8,322 nt of DNA. Source: Christensenella sp. UBA1252 (lineage in GTDB: Bacteria > Bacillota > Clostridia > Christensenellales > CAG-1252). The stretch lies in the NCBI GenBank assembly GCA_002308575.1, contig DBVY01000053.1, positions 23,446-31,767 of the forward strand, given 5' to 3'. The notes below the pieces were generated by a model. That model saw nothing but the letters and a program-made list of their open reading frames with translations. It made no database searches and was not told where the DNA came from. A program made the translations under genes and the position numbers. Positions 1 to 5,910 of the stretch are shown piece after piece. The number at the start of each line of letters is the position of its first letter. Positions within the stretch are counted from its first letter, which is position 1.

Positions 1-1068
1 AACGCGCTGATCTCCGAATTCGGCAAGACGCAGGAGGACAGAATGTTTATCTCCACGGCGATCTCGTTGACCTTCTTTGCGGGAACCCTTCTCGCCTATA
101 CGCCGTTCGTGTTTGCGGGCGTTCTTCGCGACGCGGGCGCTTCCTTCTCTTGGAGCTATCGGATCTGCTTTATCGTGCTTGCGGTCATCGCTTGCGCGGC
201 GATGTTGATCCCGACCTTCCTTTTGAAAGAAAAAGAGTTCGTAGACACCGTTCCTTCAAACGTAAATATGTTCAAATCGCTGGCGTCCACGTTTAAGAAT
301 AAAGATTTCCGCGTGTTCGTCGGCTCGGATATAATGTATTGGGTCGGCTTGACTCTGTTCCAAACGGGTCTTCCGTTTTTCGTCAAAGTTTCGATGGAGA
401 TCGACGAAAGTTACACGATGTACTTTATGGGCGGAATGACCGTTCTTTCCGCCGCGTTTTATCCCTTCGTCGCCGGCCTCGTTAAGAAATACGGCAAGAA
501 AAAGCTTACGATAGCGGGCTTCTTGGGGCTTGCGCTTGCGTACGTCGTGACCGCTTTGATCCGCGTGATCCCCGCGATCCCCGGCATCGTGTTCGGCGTT
601 TTGATCTGCGTGATCGCCGCTTTTCCGATGGCTCTCCTCGGCATCATTCCGCAATCCATCGTTGCTGACGTCGCGGAAGCGGAAGGCGTCGTAACGGGGG
701 AGAACCGCGAGGGAATGTTCTTTGCGGCGAGAACCTTTGCGATGAAATGGGGTCAGTCGATCGCGATGCTGGTCTTTACCTCGCTTGCGATCATCGGAAC
801 GACGCAAAACCGAAACGCGAACGAGATCACGGCGTCCTCTTTGGGGTTGATGATCGTGGCGTTTGTCGCCGTCGGCTTCTGCGTGATCGGCGCGGCGATC
901 TTGATGCTGTATAACGAAAAGAGAGTTATGGGGATCATCGGAAACAAAGAACCGATCGCGGCGGGTGAAGGAGAAATCCCCGTTCAAAGCGAGGATCCCG
1001 CGATGAGCGAGATCGAAGAAGAAACGATCGAAGAAAACGCCGAAGCGGATACCCAAAAAGACGAATGA
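1..1068 (+). CDS. GPH-family (MFS_2) sugar:cation symporter, 5' end missing
   Basis: This is the C-terminal 355 residues of a glycoside-pentoside-hexuronide:cation symporter (MelB-like). The frame is open from base 1 (NALISEFGKTQEDR precedes the first Met at 43), so that Met is internal and the true start lies outside the window. Family members are usually about 450-500 residues, so roughly the first quarter is missing. Several hydrophobic membrane segments are visible, and the late cytoplasmic loop carries the family motif ADVAEAEGVVTG followed by NREGMFFAARTF (about residues 222-245 of the visible part). The protein ends in an acidic tail of about 40 residues rich in Glu and Asp, which is longer and more acidic than I would expect. 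Its stop overlaps the start of the alpha-galactosidase gene by ATGA, so the two are probably translationally coupled. This suggests import of an alpha-galactoside such as melibiose or a raffinose-type sugar; the substrate is inferred from context only. Confidence 0.9.
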   Translation, partial: NALISEFGKTQEDRMFISTAISLTFFAGTLLAYTPFVFAGVLRDAGASFSWSYRICFIVLAVIACAAMLIPTFLLKEKEFVDTVPSNVNMFKSLASTFKNKDFRVFVGSDIMYWVGLTLFQTGLPFFVKVSMEIDESYTMYFMGGMTVLSAAFYPFVAGLVKKYGKKKLTIAGFLGLALAYVVTALIRVIPAIPGIVFGVLICVIAAFPMALLGIIPQSIVADVAEAEGVVTGENREGMFFAARTFAMKWGQSIAMLVFTSLAIIGTTQNRNANEITASSLGLMIVAFVAVGFCVIGAAILMLYNEKRVMGIIGNKEPIAAGEGEIPVQSEDPAMSEIEEETIEENAEADTQKDE

Positions 1069-2696
1069 AAGACGCGTTCCTTTTAACCTATCGTGCGAGA
1101 AACGGCGCCGTTTTTTCAACTGATCAAACCGAAACGGAAAGCGTTTCGCTTGCGGTCGAAGAGGTCGGCGCGCGCCGAAAAATCGTTCTGACGGCGAAGG
1201 CGGACGTAACCCTTCTCGGCTTCGAAGAGACCCTCGCGTCCCTTTCGGGCGAGGAAGGCAAAAACGATCTGTTCTTTTTGAACGGCTATCAATCTTGGAC
1301 GGACAGCTTCGAGCGAACGCTCTCCGAAAAGGAAAAGAGCTTGAAAAAAGTTCCGAAGATCGTCGTGGATACCTTTGCGTTCGATCGCTACGGCGACTAT
1401 ACGTTTTACCCGTACGATCAAGGAAAGTTGCACGGCTACGACCTCTTTTACGAAAAGGGGGCGCGCCCGCGGTTTTTGTTCAACGAAAACGCGGAAAATG
1501 CCTATCTCGTGATCGAAGCGGAGCGCGAAAGCGGAAAGATCCTCTTACGTTCGGACGTACAAGGCGCTTTGGTTCGAGCAGGGGAATCGTTTACGGTCGC
1601 AAATTATTCGCTGTTCGAATCGTTTGAAGACGGACTTGCCGCGTTCAACGAACGGTATCCGATGCGAAAAATCGAAAAGATCTTCGGTTACACGTCTTGG
1701 TATAACTATTATCAAAACGTAAACGAAGAGATCCTTCTCCGTGATCTCGACGCTTTGGACGACACGTTCGATCTCTTTCAGATCGACGACGGATTCGAAA
1801 CGAAGGTCGGCGATTGGCTTTCGGTCGATCCCGATAAATTCCCGAACGGTTTGACGCCGATCGTGGAAACGATCCATAGCCGCGGGCTCAAAGCGGGGCT
1901 CTGGCTCGCGCCTTTCGTGGCGGAAGCGGAGAGCGACTTATTCAAAGAGCGCAAGGATTGGTTCAAGAAGGACGAAAGGGGCATGCTTATCAAATGCGGG
2001 TCGAATTGGAGCGGGTTTTACGCGCTCGATCTCGAAAACGCAGAAGTGCTCGCCTATATCGAAAAATGCTTAAAGCATTATTCGGATATGGGGTTCGATT
2101 TCTTTAAATTAGACTTTTTATATGCGGCAAACCTTCCTTCTTACGAGGGAAAAACGCGGAGTCAAGCGGCGGAAAGCGCCTATCGGTTCCTTCGAAAATG
2201 CCTGCCCGATCGCTTAATCCTCGGGTGCGGCGCGACGCTTTCCAACGCGGCGGGTAAATTCGAGTATATGCGCGTCGGACCGGACGTTTCCTTGTCCTTT
2301 GACGACGCGTTCTATATGCGCTTTTTCCACCGCGAACGTCCTTCGACCAAGACCACGGTGCAAAACACGATCTATCGCAGTTTCCTGAACGGCAGGTTCT
2401 TCGGAAACGATCCGGACGTGTTTTTGCTTCGCGATGAAAATTTAAAACTCAAAGAAAAGACGAAGACCGCCTTGTTGACGATTAACGCGCTGTTCGGCAG
2501 TGTTTTGATGACGTCGGATAACGTCAAAACGTACGGCGAGGCGGCAAAAGAAAAAATGAAGAAAGCGTTCGAACTGTTTCGCCATGCGAGCGTGCATTCG
2601 TTCGAGCGAAAAGGGAAACGCATTTTGATTCGCTACGAGGCGGACGGCAAGGCGCACGAAATCGTGTACGATAAAGAAAGAGGAGAATTTATATGA
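1065..2696 (+). CDS. GH36 alpha-galactosidase, cytosolic
   Basis: Retaining alpha-galactosidase of glycoside hydrolase family 36, which removes terminal alpha-linked galactose from melibiose- or raffinose-type sugars. The 543-residue length is close to the compact Thermotoga GalA type (about 550) rather than the 700+ residue enzymes. An N-terminal beta-sandwich (about 1-200, with NGYQSW at 73-78) precedes a (beta/alpha)8 barrel. The barrel shows GYTSWYNYYQNV (208-219), QIDDGF (239-244), GLWLAPF (278-284), the nucleophile motif FFKLDF with Asp350, and the acid/base motif RVGPDVS with Asp407. Both catalytic acids are therefore present. There is no signal peptide, so it acts in the cytoplasm on sugar brought in by the upstream symporter. 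No Shine-Dalgarno is evident at the ATG; the ATGA overlap with the upstream stop suggests reinitiation. Subfamily and exact substrate are not resolved; a related alpha-glycosidase specificity is possible. Confidence 0.9.
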   Translation: MKDAFLLTYRARNGAVFSTDQTETESVSLAVEEVGARRKIVLTAKADVTLLGFEETLASLSGEEGKNDLFFLNGYQSWTDSFERTLSEKEKSLKKVPKIVVDTFAFDRYGDYTFYPYDQGKLHGYDLFYEKGARPRFLFNENAENAYLVIEAERESGKILLRSDVQGALVRAGESFTVANYSLFESFEDGLAAFNERYPMRKIEKIFGYTSWYNYYQNVNEEILLRDLDALDDTFDLFQIDDGFETKVGDWLSVDPDKFPNGLTPIVETIHSRGLKAGLWLAPFVAEAESDLFKERKDWFKKDERGMLIKCGSNWSGFYALDLENAEVLAYIEKCLKHYSDMGFDFFKLDFLYAANLPSYEGKTRSQAAESAYRFLRKCLPDRLILGCGATLSNAAGKFEYMRVGPDVSLSFDDAFYMRFFHRERPSTKTTVQNTIYRSFLNGRFFGNDPDVFLLRDENLKLKEKTKTALLTINALFGSVLMTSDNVKTYGEAAKEKMKKAFELFRHASVHSFERKGKRILIRYEADGKAHEIVYDKERGEFI

Positions 2697-4138
2697 TCGA
2701 TCGTTCGAAAGTCATCTTCGGAAACGAAATGAGCGAAAAAACCGTAAAATCCGCCGAAAAGAGCAAAGCGAAGTTTTTGAAAAAATACGGCGACGACTCT
2801 GATCGCGATTATAAACTCGCGTTCCGTCCGATCGAAACATTATCCTTCCTCGGCGCGCAGAACATCGTCTTCGGCGAAGAAAACGAGCCCTTTGACGAAA
2901 AGGCGCTCATCGTCGGAAATATTCGCATGGGATTCGGTCATTACCGCATCTCGATCGCGATGGCATCCTGCGCGGCGGCACTCGGCTATAAGCCCTATTG
3001 GCTCGATCTTGCGTCCTTTGACGCAACGGGTTCCAAAATGATCCGAGAGCAGAACGAAATGTATTCTTTTGCCTCCCGTCTTTCCCAAAAAGACCCGATC
3101 TTCAACCACTTGTTTTGGGAACCCTTAAACAGCGAAGGATTCAAAAAAATCTCCTATAACGCGAAGGATCAAAAGAACAGCGAATTGCTCGTTCCGATCT
3201 TTAAAAACATTCCGAAGGATATTCCCTATATCGCAACGCACGTTTGGCCCTCGCAGGGCGCCGTGCATGCCGGAATGACGCACGTCGTAAACGCGATCCC
3301 CGATAACTGGCCGATGGGTTTGCACCTTTCCGAAGGGGCGATCCACGCCGTACAAACCTCTTTTGCGTATTTAGGGTATAAAACGCTGGAAGGCTTTGAC
3401 AAAAAGCCGTTGAAAGGATTGCCGGAAAGGGAGATCAAAGAGGTCGGTTGTTACGTGGATCACGAATTGTTGTACCGCTTGAAAGAGGATAACGATCTTC
3501 GCCGCGCGCGCATTGGCGAAGGAAAACCGCTCCGTATTTTGATGACGGTCGGCGGCGCGGGCGCCGGTTTTGACTTTTTCGCATCGTTGGGGCGACATTT
3601 GATGCCTCTCGTCAAAGAGAAGAAAGTTTCGCTCTTTATCAATTTCGGTGATCATAAGGACGTTTACGAAAAAATGATCGCCGACGTCGGCGACCTTGAA
3701 TGCAAGACCTACTTTAACGCCTACGATGAATTCAAAGATTTCGTAAACGAGATCCGCGAGGGAGAGGCGGAAGGCGTCTACGCGATTATGAACGAAGACA
3801 TCTTCAAAGCCGTCTATTCCACAAACCTTTTAATGCCCGTTTGCGATCTCTTGATCACCAAACCGAGCGAACTTTCCTATTACCCGATCCCCAAGATCTT
3901 TATGAAACATATCGGCGGACACGAGGTATACGGCGCGTTCCACGGGCGCGAATTCGGTGATTCCGCGCTGGAATATTTAACGCCCAAGCGAATGAACGAA
4001 GCGCTTGATCGACTGATCGAAGATAAAGAAATTCTGCCGCATATTTTGGATCGGATCGAAGGTTTGAAAGAGCAGGGATATTACGACGGAGGTTATAATT
4101 GCGTAAAGCTCGCGGTAGGAGGGCGTGAAAAAACGTAA
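2693..4138 (+). CDS. GT-B-fold, MurG/MGDG-synthase-like protein of unknown specificity
   Basis: I do not recognise the exact family, but the order of motifs fits a GT28-like GT-B glycosyltransferase. An N-terminal Rossmann strand and glycine loop, ALIVGNIRMGFGHYRIS (71-87), matches the GGGH loop of MGDG synthases. HVVNAIPDNWPMGLHL (197-212), followed by a hydrophobic strand and FAYLGY, resembles their central segment. VGCYVD (251-256) stands where they have a TGIP-like element. A second Rossmann half begins RILMTVGGAGAGFDFF (281-296), and LLITKPSELS (386-395) followed by GGHE (408-411) resembles the nucleotide-sugar site TKPGGxT...GQE. The usual EA after that site is replaced by YYPIP. There is no signal peptide or membrane span. 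It starts at an ATGA overlap with the GH36 stop and has a good AGAGGAG 7 bases upstream. A transferase acting on a sugar from this pathway, or on a lipid, is inference; a non-catalytic GT-B relative is possible. Confidence 0.7.
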   Translation: MIDRSKVIFGNEMSEKTVKSAEKSKAKFLKKYGDDSDRDYKLAFRPIETLSFLGAQNIVFGEENEPFDEKALIVGNIRMGFGHYRISIAMASCAAALGYKPYWLDLASFDATGSKMIREQNEMYSFASRLSQKDPIFNHLFWEPLNSEGFKKISYNAKDQKNSELLVPIFKNIPKDIPYIATHVWPSQGAVHAGMTHVVNAIPDNWPMGLHLSEGAIHAVQTSFAYLGYKTLEGFDKKPLKGLPEREIKEVGCYVDHELLYRLKEDNDLRRARIGEGKPLRILMTVGGAGAGFDFFASLGRHLMPLVKEKKVSLFINFGDHKDVYEKMIADVGDLECKTYFNAYDEFKDFVNEIREGEAEGVYAIMNEDIFKAVYSTNLLMPVCDLLITKPSELSYYPIPKIFMKHIGGHEVYGAFHGREFGDSALEYLTPKRMNEALDRLIEDKEILPHILDRIEGLKEQGYYDGGYNCVKLAVGGREKT

Positions 4139-4154
4139 TCAGAGAGAATCTTTT

Positions 4155-4194
4155 ACGGGTGTAAAAAGAATGCTTGCGATCGGACGGCACCCGT
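4155..4194. repeat. 7-bp inverted repeat with 26-base spacer
   Basis: ACGGGTG at 4155-4161 is the exact reverse complement of CACCCGT at 4188-4194. The right arm runs into TTTT (4194-4197), so it could act as a weak terminator after the operon. The spacer also contains a possible -35 element, so it could be an operator for the small ORF. The arms are short and the loop long; chance is not excluded. Confidence 0.35.
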
Positions 4195-4202
4195 TTTAAA
4201 AT
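4174..4202 (+). promoter_or_regulatory. Possible SigA-type promoter ahead of the 26-codon ORF
   Basis: TTGCGA (4174-4179) and TAAAAT (4197-4202) are separated by 17 bp, matching 4 of 6 and 5 of 6 consensus bases. A transcript would begin near 4209, inside the Shine-Dalgarno of the small ORF. That very short leader makes the promoter doubtful unless initiation is slightly upstream. The small gene may instead be read from the operon. Confidence 0.3.
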
Positions 4203-4207
4203 CATAT

Positions 4208-4214
4208 AAGGAGG
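4208..4214 (+). promoter_or_regulatory. Strong Shine-Dalgarno of the 26-codon ORF
   Basis: AAGGAGG, inside TAAGGAGGT, is complementary to the 16S rRNA 3' end and lies 7 bases before the ATG at 4222. It is among the best ribosome binding sites in the window and is the main reason to accept so short an ORF as a gene. Confidence 0.8.
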
Positions 4215-4221
4215 TGGACGC

Positions 4222-4302
4222 ATGGACATTTTGATTATTGTTGCTTGCGTAACTCTCCTTGTGGTCGTTATCTTCATTTTGAAGAAATATATCTTTATGT
4301 AG
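4222..4302 (+). CDS. 26-residue single-span membrane peptide, function unknown
   Basis: A short ORF of 26 codons and TAG. Residues 3-20 (ILIIVACVTLLVVVIFIL) form one uninterrupted hydrophobic helix with a single Asp at position 2 and the pair Lys21-Lys22 near the C-terminus, then YIFM. By the positive-inside rule the C-terminus should face the cytoplasm. It has no cleavable-signal features. It lies 83 bases after the GT-B-like gene and is followed within 10 bases by a hairpin and within 100 bases by a strong terminator. It could be the last gene of the sugar operon, a regulator or partner of the symporter, or a hydrophobic peptide of the type I toxin kind. I saw no convincing antisense promoter of the sort a type I antitoxin RNA would need. 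I do not recognise the sequence; the gene call rests on the ribosome binding site and the amphipathically sensible product. Confidence 0.65.
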   Translation: MDILIIVACVTLLVVVIFILKKYIFM

Positions 4303-4309
4303 TTTTTCC

Positions 4310-4336
4310 GGTCGCCGTGACGGCAGACCTTGTTTT
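4310..4336 (+). terminator. Hairpin with short T-rich tail after the small ORF
   Basis: GGTCGCCG (4310-4317) pairs with CGGC and GACC (4321-4324, 4326-4329) around a TGA loop, with one bulged A at 4325. It is followed by TTGTTTT. This is a plausible intrinsic terminator, though the T-run is interrupted. It may be only a transcript-end or stability hairpin, because a much better terminator lies about 60 bases downstream. Confidence 0.45.
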
Positions 4337-4392
4337 AAATGAGAAGAGGAGAGAAAAAGACAGACCTTTTGTAGGGATATATGCAAATATTG

Positions 4393-4428
4393 AAAATGAC
4401 GTCGAGGAAACTCGGCGTCATTTTTTTT
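4393..4428 (+). terminator. Strong intrinsic terminator, probably bidirectional
   Basis: AATGACGTCGAG (4395-4406) pairs with CTCGGCGTCATT (4411-4422) around a GAAA tetraloop. The 12-bp stem has one T-G wobble, extends by A-T pairs, and runs into a T-tract ending at 4428. It ends transcription from the sugar operon and small ORF. On the minus strand the same stem is followed by TTTTC, so it probably also ends the convergent hydrolase gene, whose stop is 38 bases away. Confidence 0.9.
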
Positions 4429-4465
4429 CGTTTTGTTTATCGTCCGCCCGGTAGGCGGCTTCGGG

Positions 4466-5656
4466 TCAGTAACGAATGACGTACGTATAGGTTTTGTTCT
4501 TCAACAGGTTGCAACCGGATTTGTTTCTGACTTGGATCTCTTTGCCCGAGCTGTCACCGGTCTTGCCGTCATAGTTGCCGAAAGCGGCGACGCATTGATC
4601 GTTTCCGATATACAATTCCGCGGAATAACCGGGTTTCAAAAGGATATCGCCTCTTTGCAAGGTGCCTGCCTGCGCTTTGGTGTAGACGTCGAAATTCGCG
4701 GTCTTGAATGCGTTCAACATCGTTCTCGTGGTCAAGGTGCAACTGATGTCAAAGCCGCCTCCCTTGTTGAACGCGGTGCAGATAAAGGACGAGCAATCGT
4801 AGTCGGGGCCGGTGCGTTTTACGGTGCTGTAACCGTGAGAATTGTCGTTGGCGGTCTTGATCGCCCAATCGATGGCGTCTTCAACGGAAACGATAAAATC
4901 TTCATCTTCCGAAGCTTTCAGGAAGGTAAACATTTCTCTGAGTTTGAGTTTCGCTTTTCCTTTCATCGATCCGCCCCAAAGCTCTTCCATCGTCTTCCAG
5001 TTTTTGGTGGACGAAGGCGAGGAGCTGGTTCCTCTTGAAGTGCTTGCGGCAGAGTCGAGGATCAAAACTTTATCGGTGTCTTCGTCATAATCGACGATCG
5101 CGATAAAGTGTCCTTTAACCAAAGAAACGCAAGTGTCGCCGTCGGACAATTTTTCGGTAAGGTGCGTCCAAATCGTCTTCATCCCGCTTTTCGTTTTGGG
5201 CGTGCCGTCGCTTTTCAGAGAAACGTGCGCGCTGAACTTGTAGTATTCATCCAATTCATATCCGTACGTTTTGCCGAATTTGCTGACGGAATTCTTCGCG
5301 ATCGTGTTATAGGATCCGACGTTCTTGCAGTATTGACCCGTTTTCATCGCCCAATCCGCAAAGGTCTTGGGGTTGATGAAATTGCCGGTTAAGTATTCAA
5401 CGGCGTTGATCGTGGAAAAAACGCCGCAACCTTTATTGCGAAGATTGTTGGCAAGCGATGCGCCCGATCCGTAGGAGTATTTGGCCCACTTCGAATCGGT
5501 TTGCTGATAGATATGGAAATCGTCTTCTTCGGACGAGGTTTGCGCGGATGCAATCTCGGTAGGCGCGGCAAGCGCAGGCGCAAGGAACGCCGAGGCAAGG
5601 GCTAACGCCATTGTTATCGCAAAAACTAAAGTAAACACCGCTTTGATCCGTTTCAT
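4466..5656 (-). CDS. Secreted two-domain hydrolase: C39-like plus NlpC/P60-like phage-lysin domain
   Basis: A 396-residue exported protein. I chose the ATG at 5656, not the in-frame ATG at 5698, because AAGGAGG lies 6 bases upstream and the product then begins with a classical signal peptide: MKRIK, a hydrophobic core, then ALA (28-30) or ASA (36-38) as likely cleavage sites. Domain 1 (about 46-225) resembles C39-like papain-fold peptidases: YQQTDSKWA (50-58), GCGVFST with Cys77, GHFIAIVDY with His183, and LILDSAA with Asp201, so a full triad is visible. Domain 2 (about 255-396) resembles the NlpC/P60-related lysins of clostridial phages: AIDWAI, YDCSSFICTAFN with Cys288, GDILLKPG, YIGN, and the typical GKTGDSSGKEIQVR with a terminal VIRY. 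The histidine expected just before ELYIG is absent (GYSAELYIG, Ser345), so this domain may be inactive or bind only. There is no recognisable wall-binding domain. It is probably a peptidoglycan or peptide-cleaving enzyme. Confidence 0.85.
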   Translation of the reverse strand: MKRIKAVFTLVFAITMALALASAFLAPALAAPTEIASAQTSSEEDDFHIYQQTDSKWAKYSYGSGASLANNLRNKGCGVFSTINAVEYLTGNFINPKTFADWAMKTGQYCKNVGSYNTIAKNSVSKFGKTYGYELDEYYKFSAHVSLKSDGTPKTKSGMKTIWTHLTEKLSDGDTCVSLVKGHFIAIVDYDEDTDKVLILDSAASTSRGTSSSPSSTKNWKTMEELWGGSMKGKAKLKLREMFTFLKASEDEDFIVSVEDAIDWAIKTANDNSHGYSTVKRTGPDYDCSSFICTAFNKGGGFDISCTLTTRTMLNAFKTANFDVYTKAQAGTLQRGDILLKPGYSAELYIGNDQCVAAFGNYDGKTGDSSGKEIQVRNKSGCNLLKNKTYTYVIRY

Positions 5657-5662
5657 TTCGAA

Positions 5663-5669
5663 CCTCCTT
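5663..5669 (-). promoter_or_regulatory. Shine-Dalgarno that fixes the hydrolase start
   Basis: CCTCCTT on the plus strand reads AAGGAGG on the minus strand, 6 bases before the ATG at 5656. The longer ORF from 5698 has no comparable site and would put 14 polar residues in front of the signal peptide. Confidence 0.85.
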
Positions 5670-5721
5670 AAAACAAATGTTTTTGAATTTTTATGCAATA
5701 AGCTTCCTGAACTGTACCATC

Positions 5722-5750
5722 ATTATATAGACTTAAAAGGGAGTTGTCAA
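5722..5750 (-). promoter_or_regulatory. Perfect-consensus SigA promoter of the secreted hydrolase
   Basis: Read on the minus strand, TTGACA (5750-5745) and TATAAT (5727-5722) are separated by exactly 17 bp, a full consensus match. An AT-rich stretch upstream (about 5751-5780, including TTTAAATA and TTTAAA) could act as an UP element. Transcription should start near 5715, giving a leader of about 60 bases. The sequence predicts strong, constitutive expression unless a repressor binds here. Confidence 0.88.
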
Positions 5751-5794
5751 ATTTTAAATATGTTTATTTAAAACTATTTTCGGCGTGCAACCGT

Positions 5795-5823
5795 TTGTCT
5801 TCCCGAACGGCTTGTGTTATAAT
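5795..5823 (+). promoter_or_regulatory. SigA promoter with extended -10 for the GH63-like gene
   Basis: TTGTCT (5795-5800) and TATAAT (5818-5823) are 17 bp apart, and TG at 5815-5816 gives the extended -10 TGTTATAAT. The start of transcription should be near 5830. A 5-bp inverted repeat, CCGTT (5791-5795) and AACGG (5806-5810), straddles the -35 and spacer and could be a weak operator. It is divergent from the hydrolase promoter. Confidence 0.75.
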
Positions 5824-5833
5824 GGTCGCAAAT

Positions 5834-5894
5834 GCGTTTCGGACGCGTGAAAACGCGGGAGATCGCACTTTGAGCCGACCGAGAAACGGACGGC
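5834..5894 (+). other. Structured 5' leader of the GH63-like gene
   Basis: The roughly 80-base leader can form several short hairpins. CGCGT (5844-5848) pairs with ACGCG (5853-5857) around GAAA. Alternatively GCGTTT (5834-5839) pairs with AAACGC (5851-5856). GCCG-A-CCG (5874-5881) pairs with CGG-A-CGGC (5887-5894) around AGAAA, ending 6 bases before the GGGAG ribosome binding site. CGTTTC (5835-5840) can also pair with GAAACG (5883-5888), which would exclude the others. This might tune translation; it matches no riboswitch I recognise. Confidence 0.35.
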
Positions 5895-5910
5895 TTTGAT
5901 GGGAGCAGAA

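Noticed and set aside
256..1119. Long minus-strand ORF opposite the symporter gene
   Set aside because: Its product is rich in Arg, His and Asp with no domain sense. It is the antisense shadow of a clear membrane-protein gene.
4094..4099. TATAAT near the end of the GT-B-like gene
   Set aside because: The nearest TTGAAA is 24 bp upstream, too far for a SigA promoter, and the site lies within coding sequence.
4324..4368. Two copies of CAGACCTT 36 bases apart after the small ORF
   Set aside because: Eight bases repeated twice without further similarity is within chance, and no third copy was seen.
4303..4394. Search for an antisense RNA promoter that would make the small ORF a type I toxin-antitoxin pair
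   Set aside because: The minus strand has TTGCAT but no -10 at a workable distance, so an antitoxin RNA cannot be supported from sequence.
4245..4454. 69-codon plus-strand ORF overlapping the small membrane-peptide gene
   Set aside because: It starts inside the 26-codon gene in another frame, has no ribosome binding site, and runs through both hairpins including the strong terminator.
4444..4458. CCGCC/GGCGG hairpin just after the hydrolase stop
   Set aside because: On the minus strand it is followed by A-rich, not T-rich, sequence, so it is not an intrinsic terminator by itself.
4433..5038. 201-codon plus-strand ORF opposite the secreted hydrolase
   Set aside because: It is antisense to the conserved NlpC/P60-like domain and begins just after a strong terminator without its own promoter.
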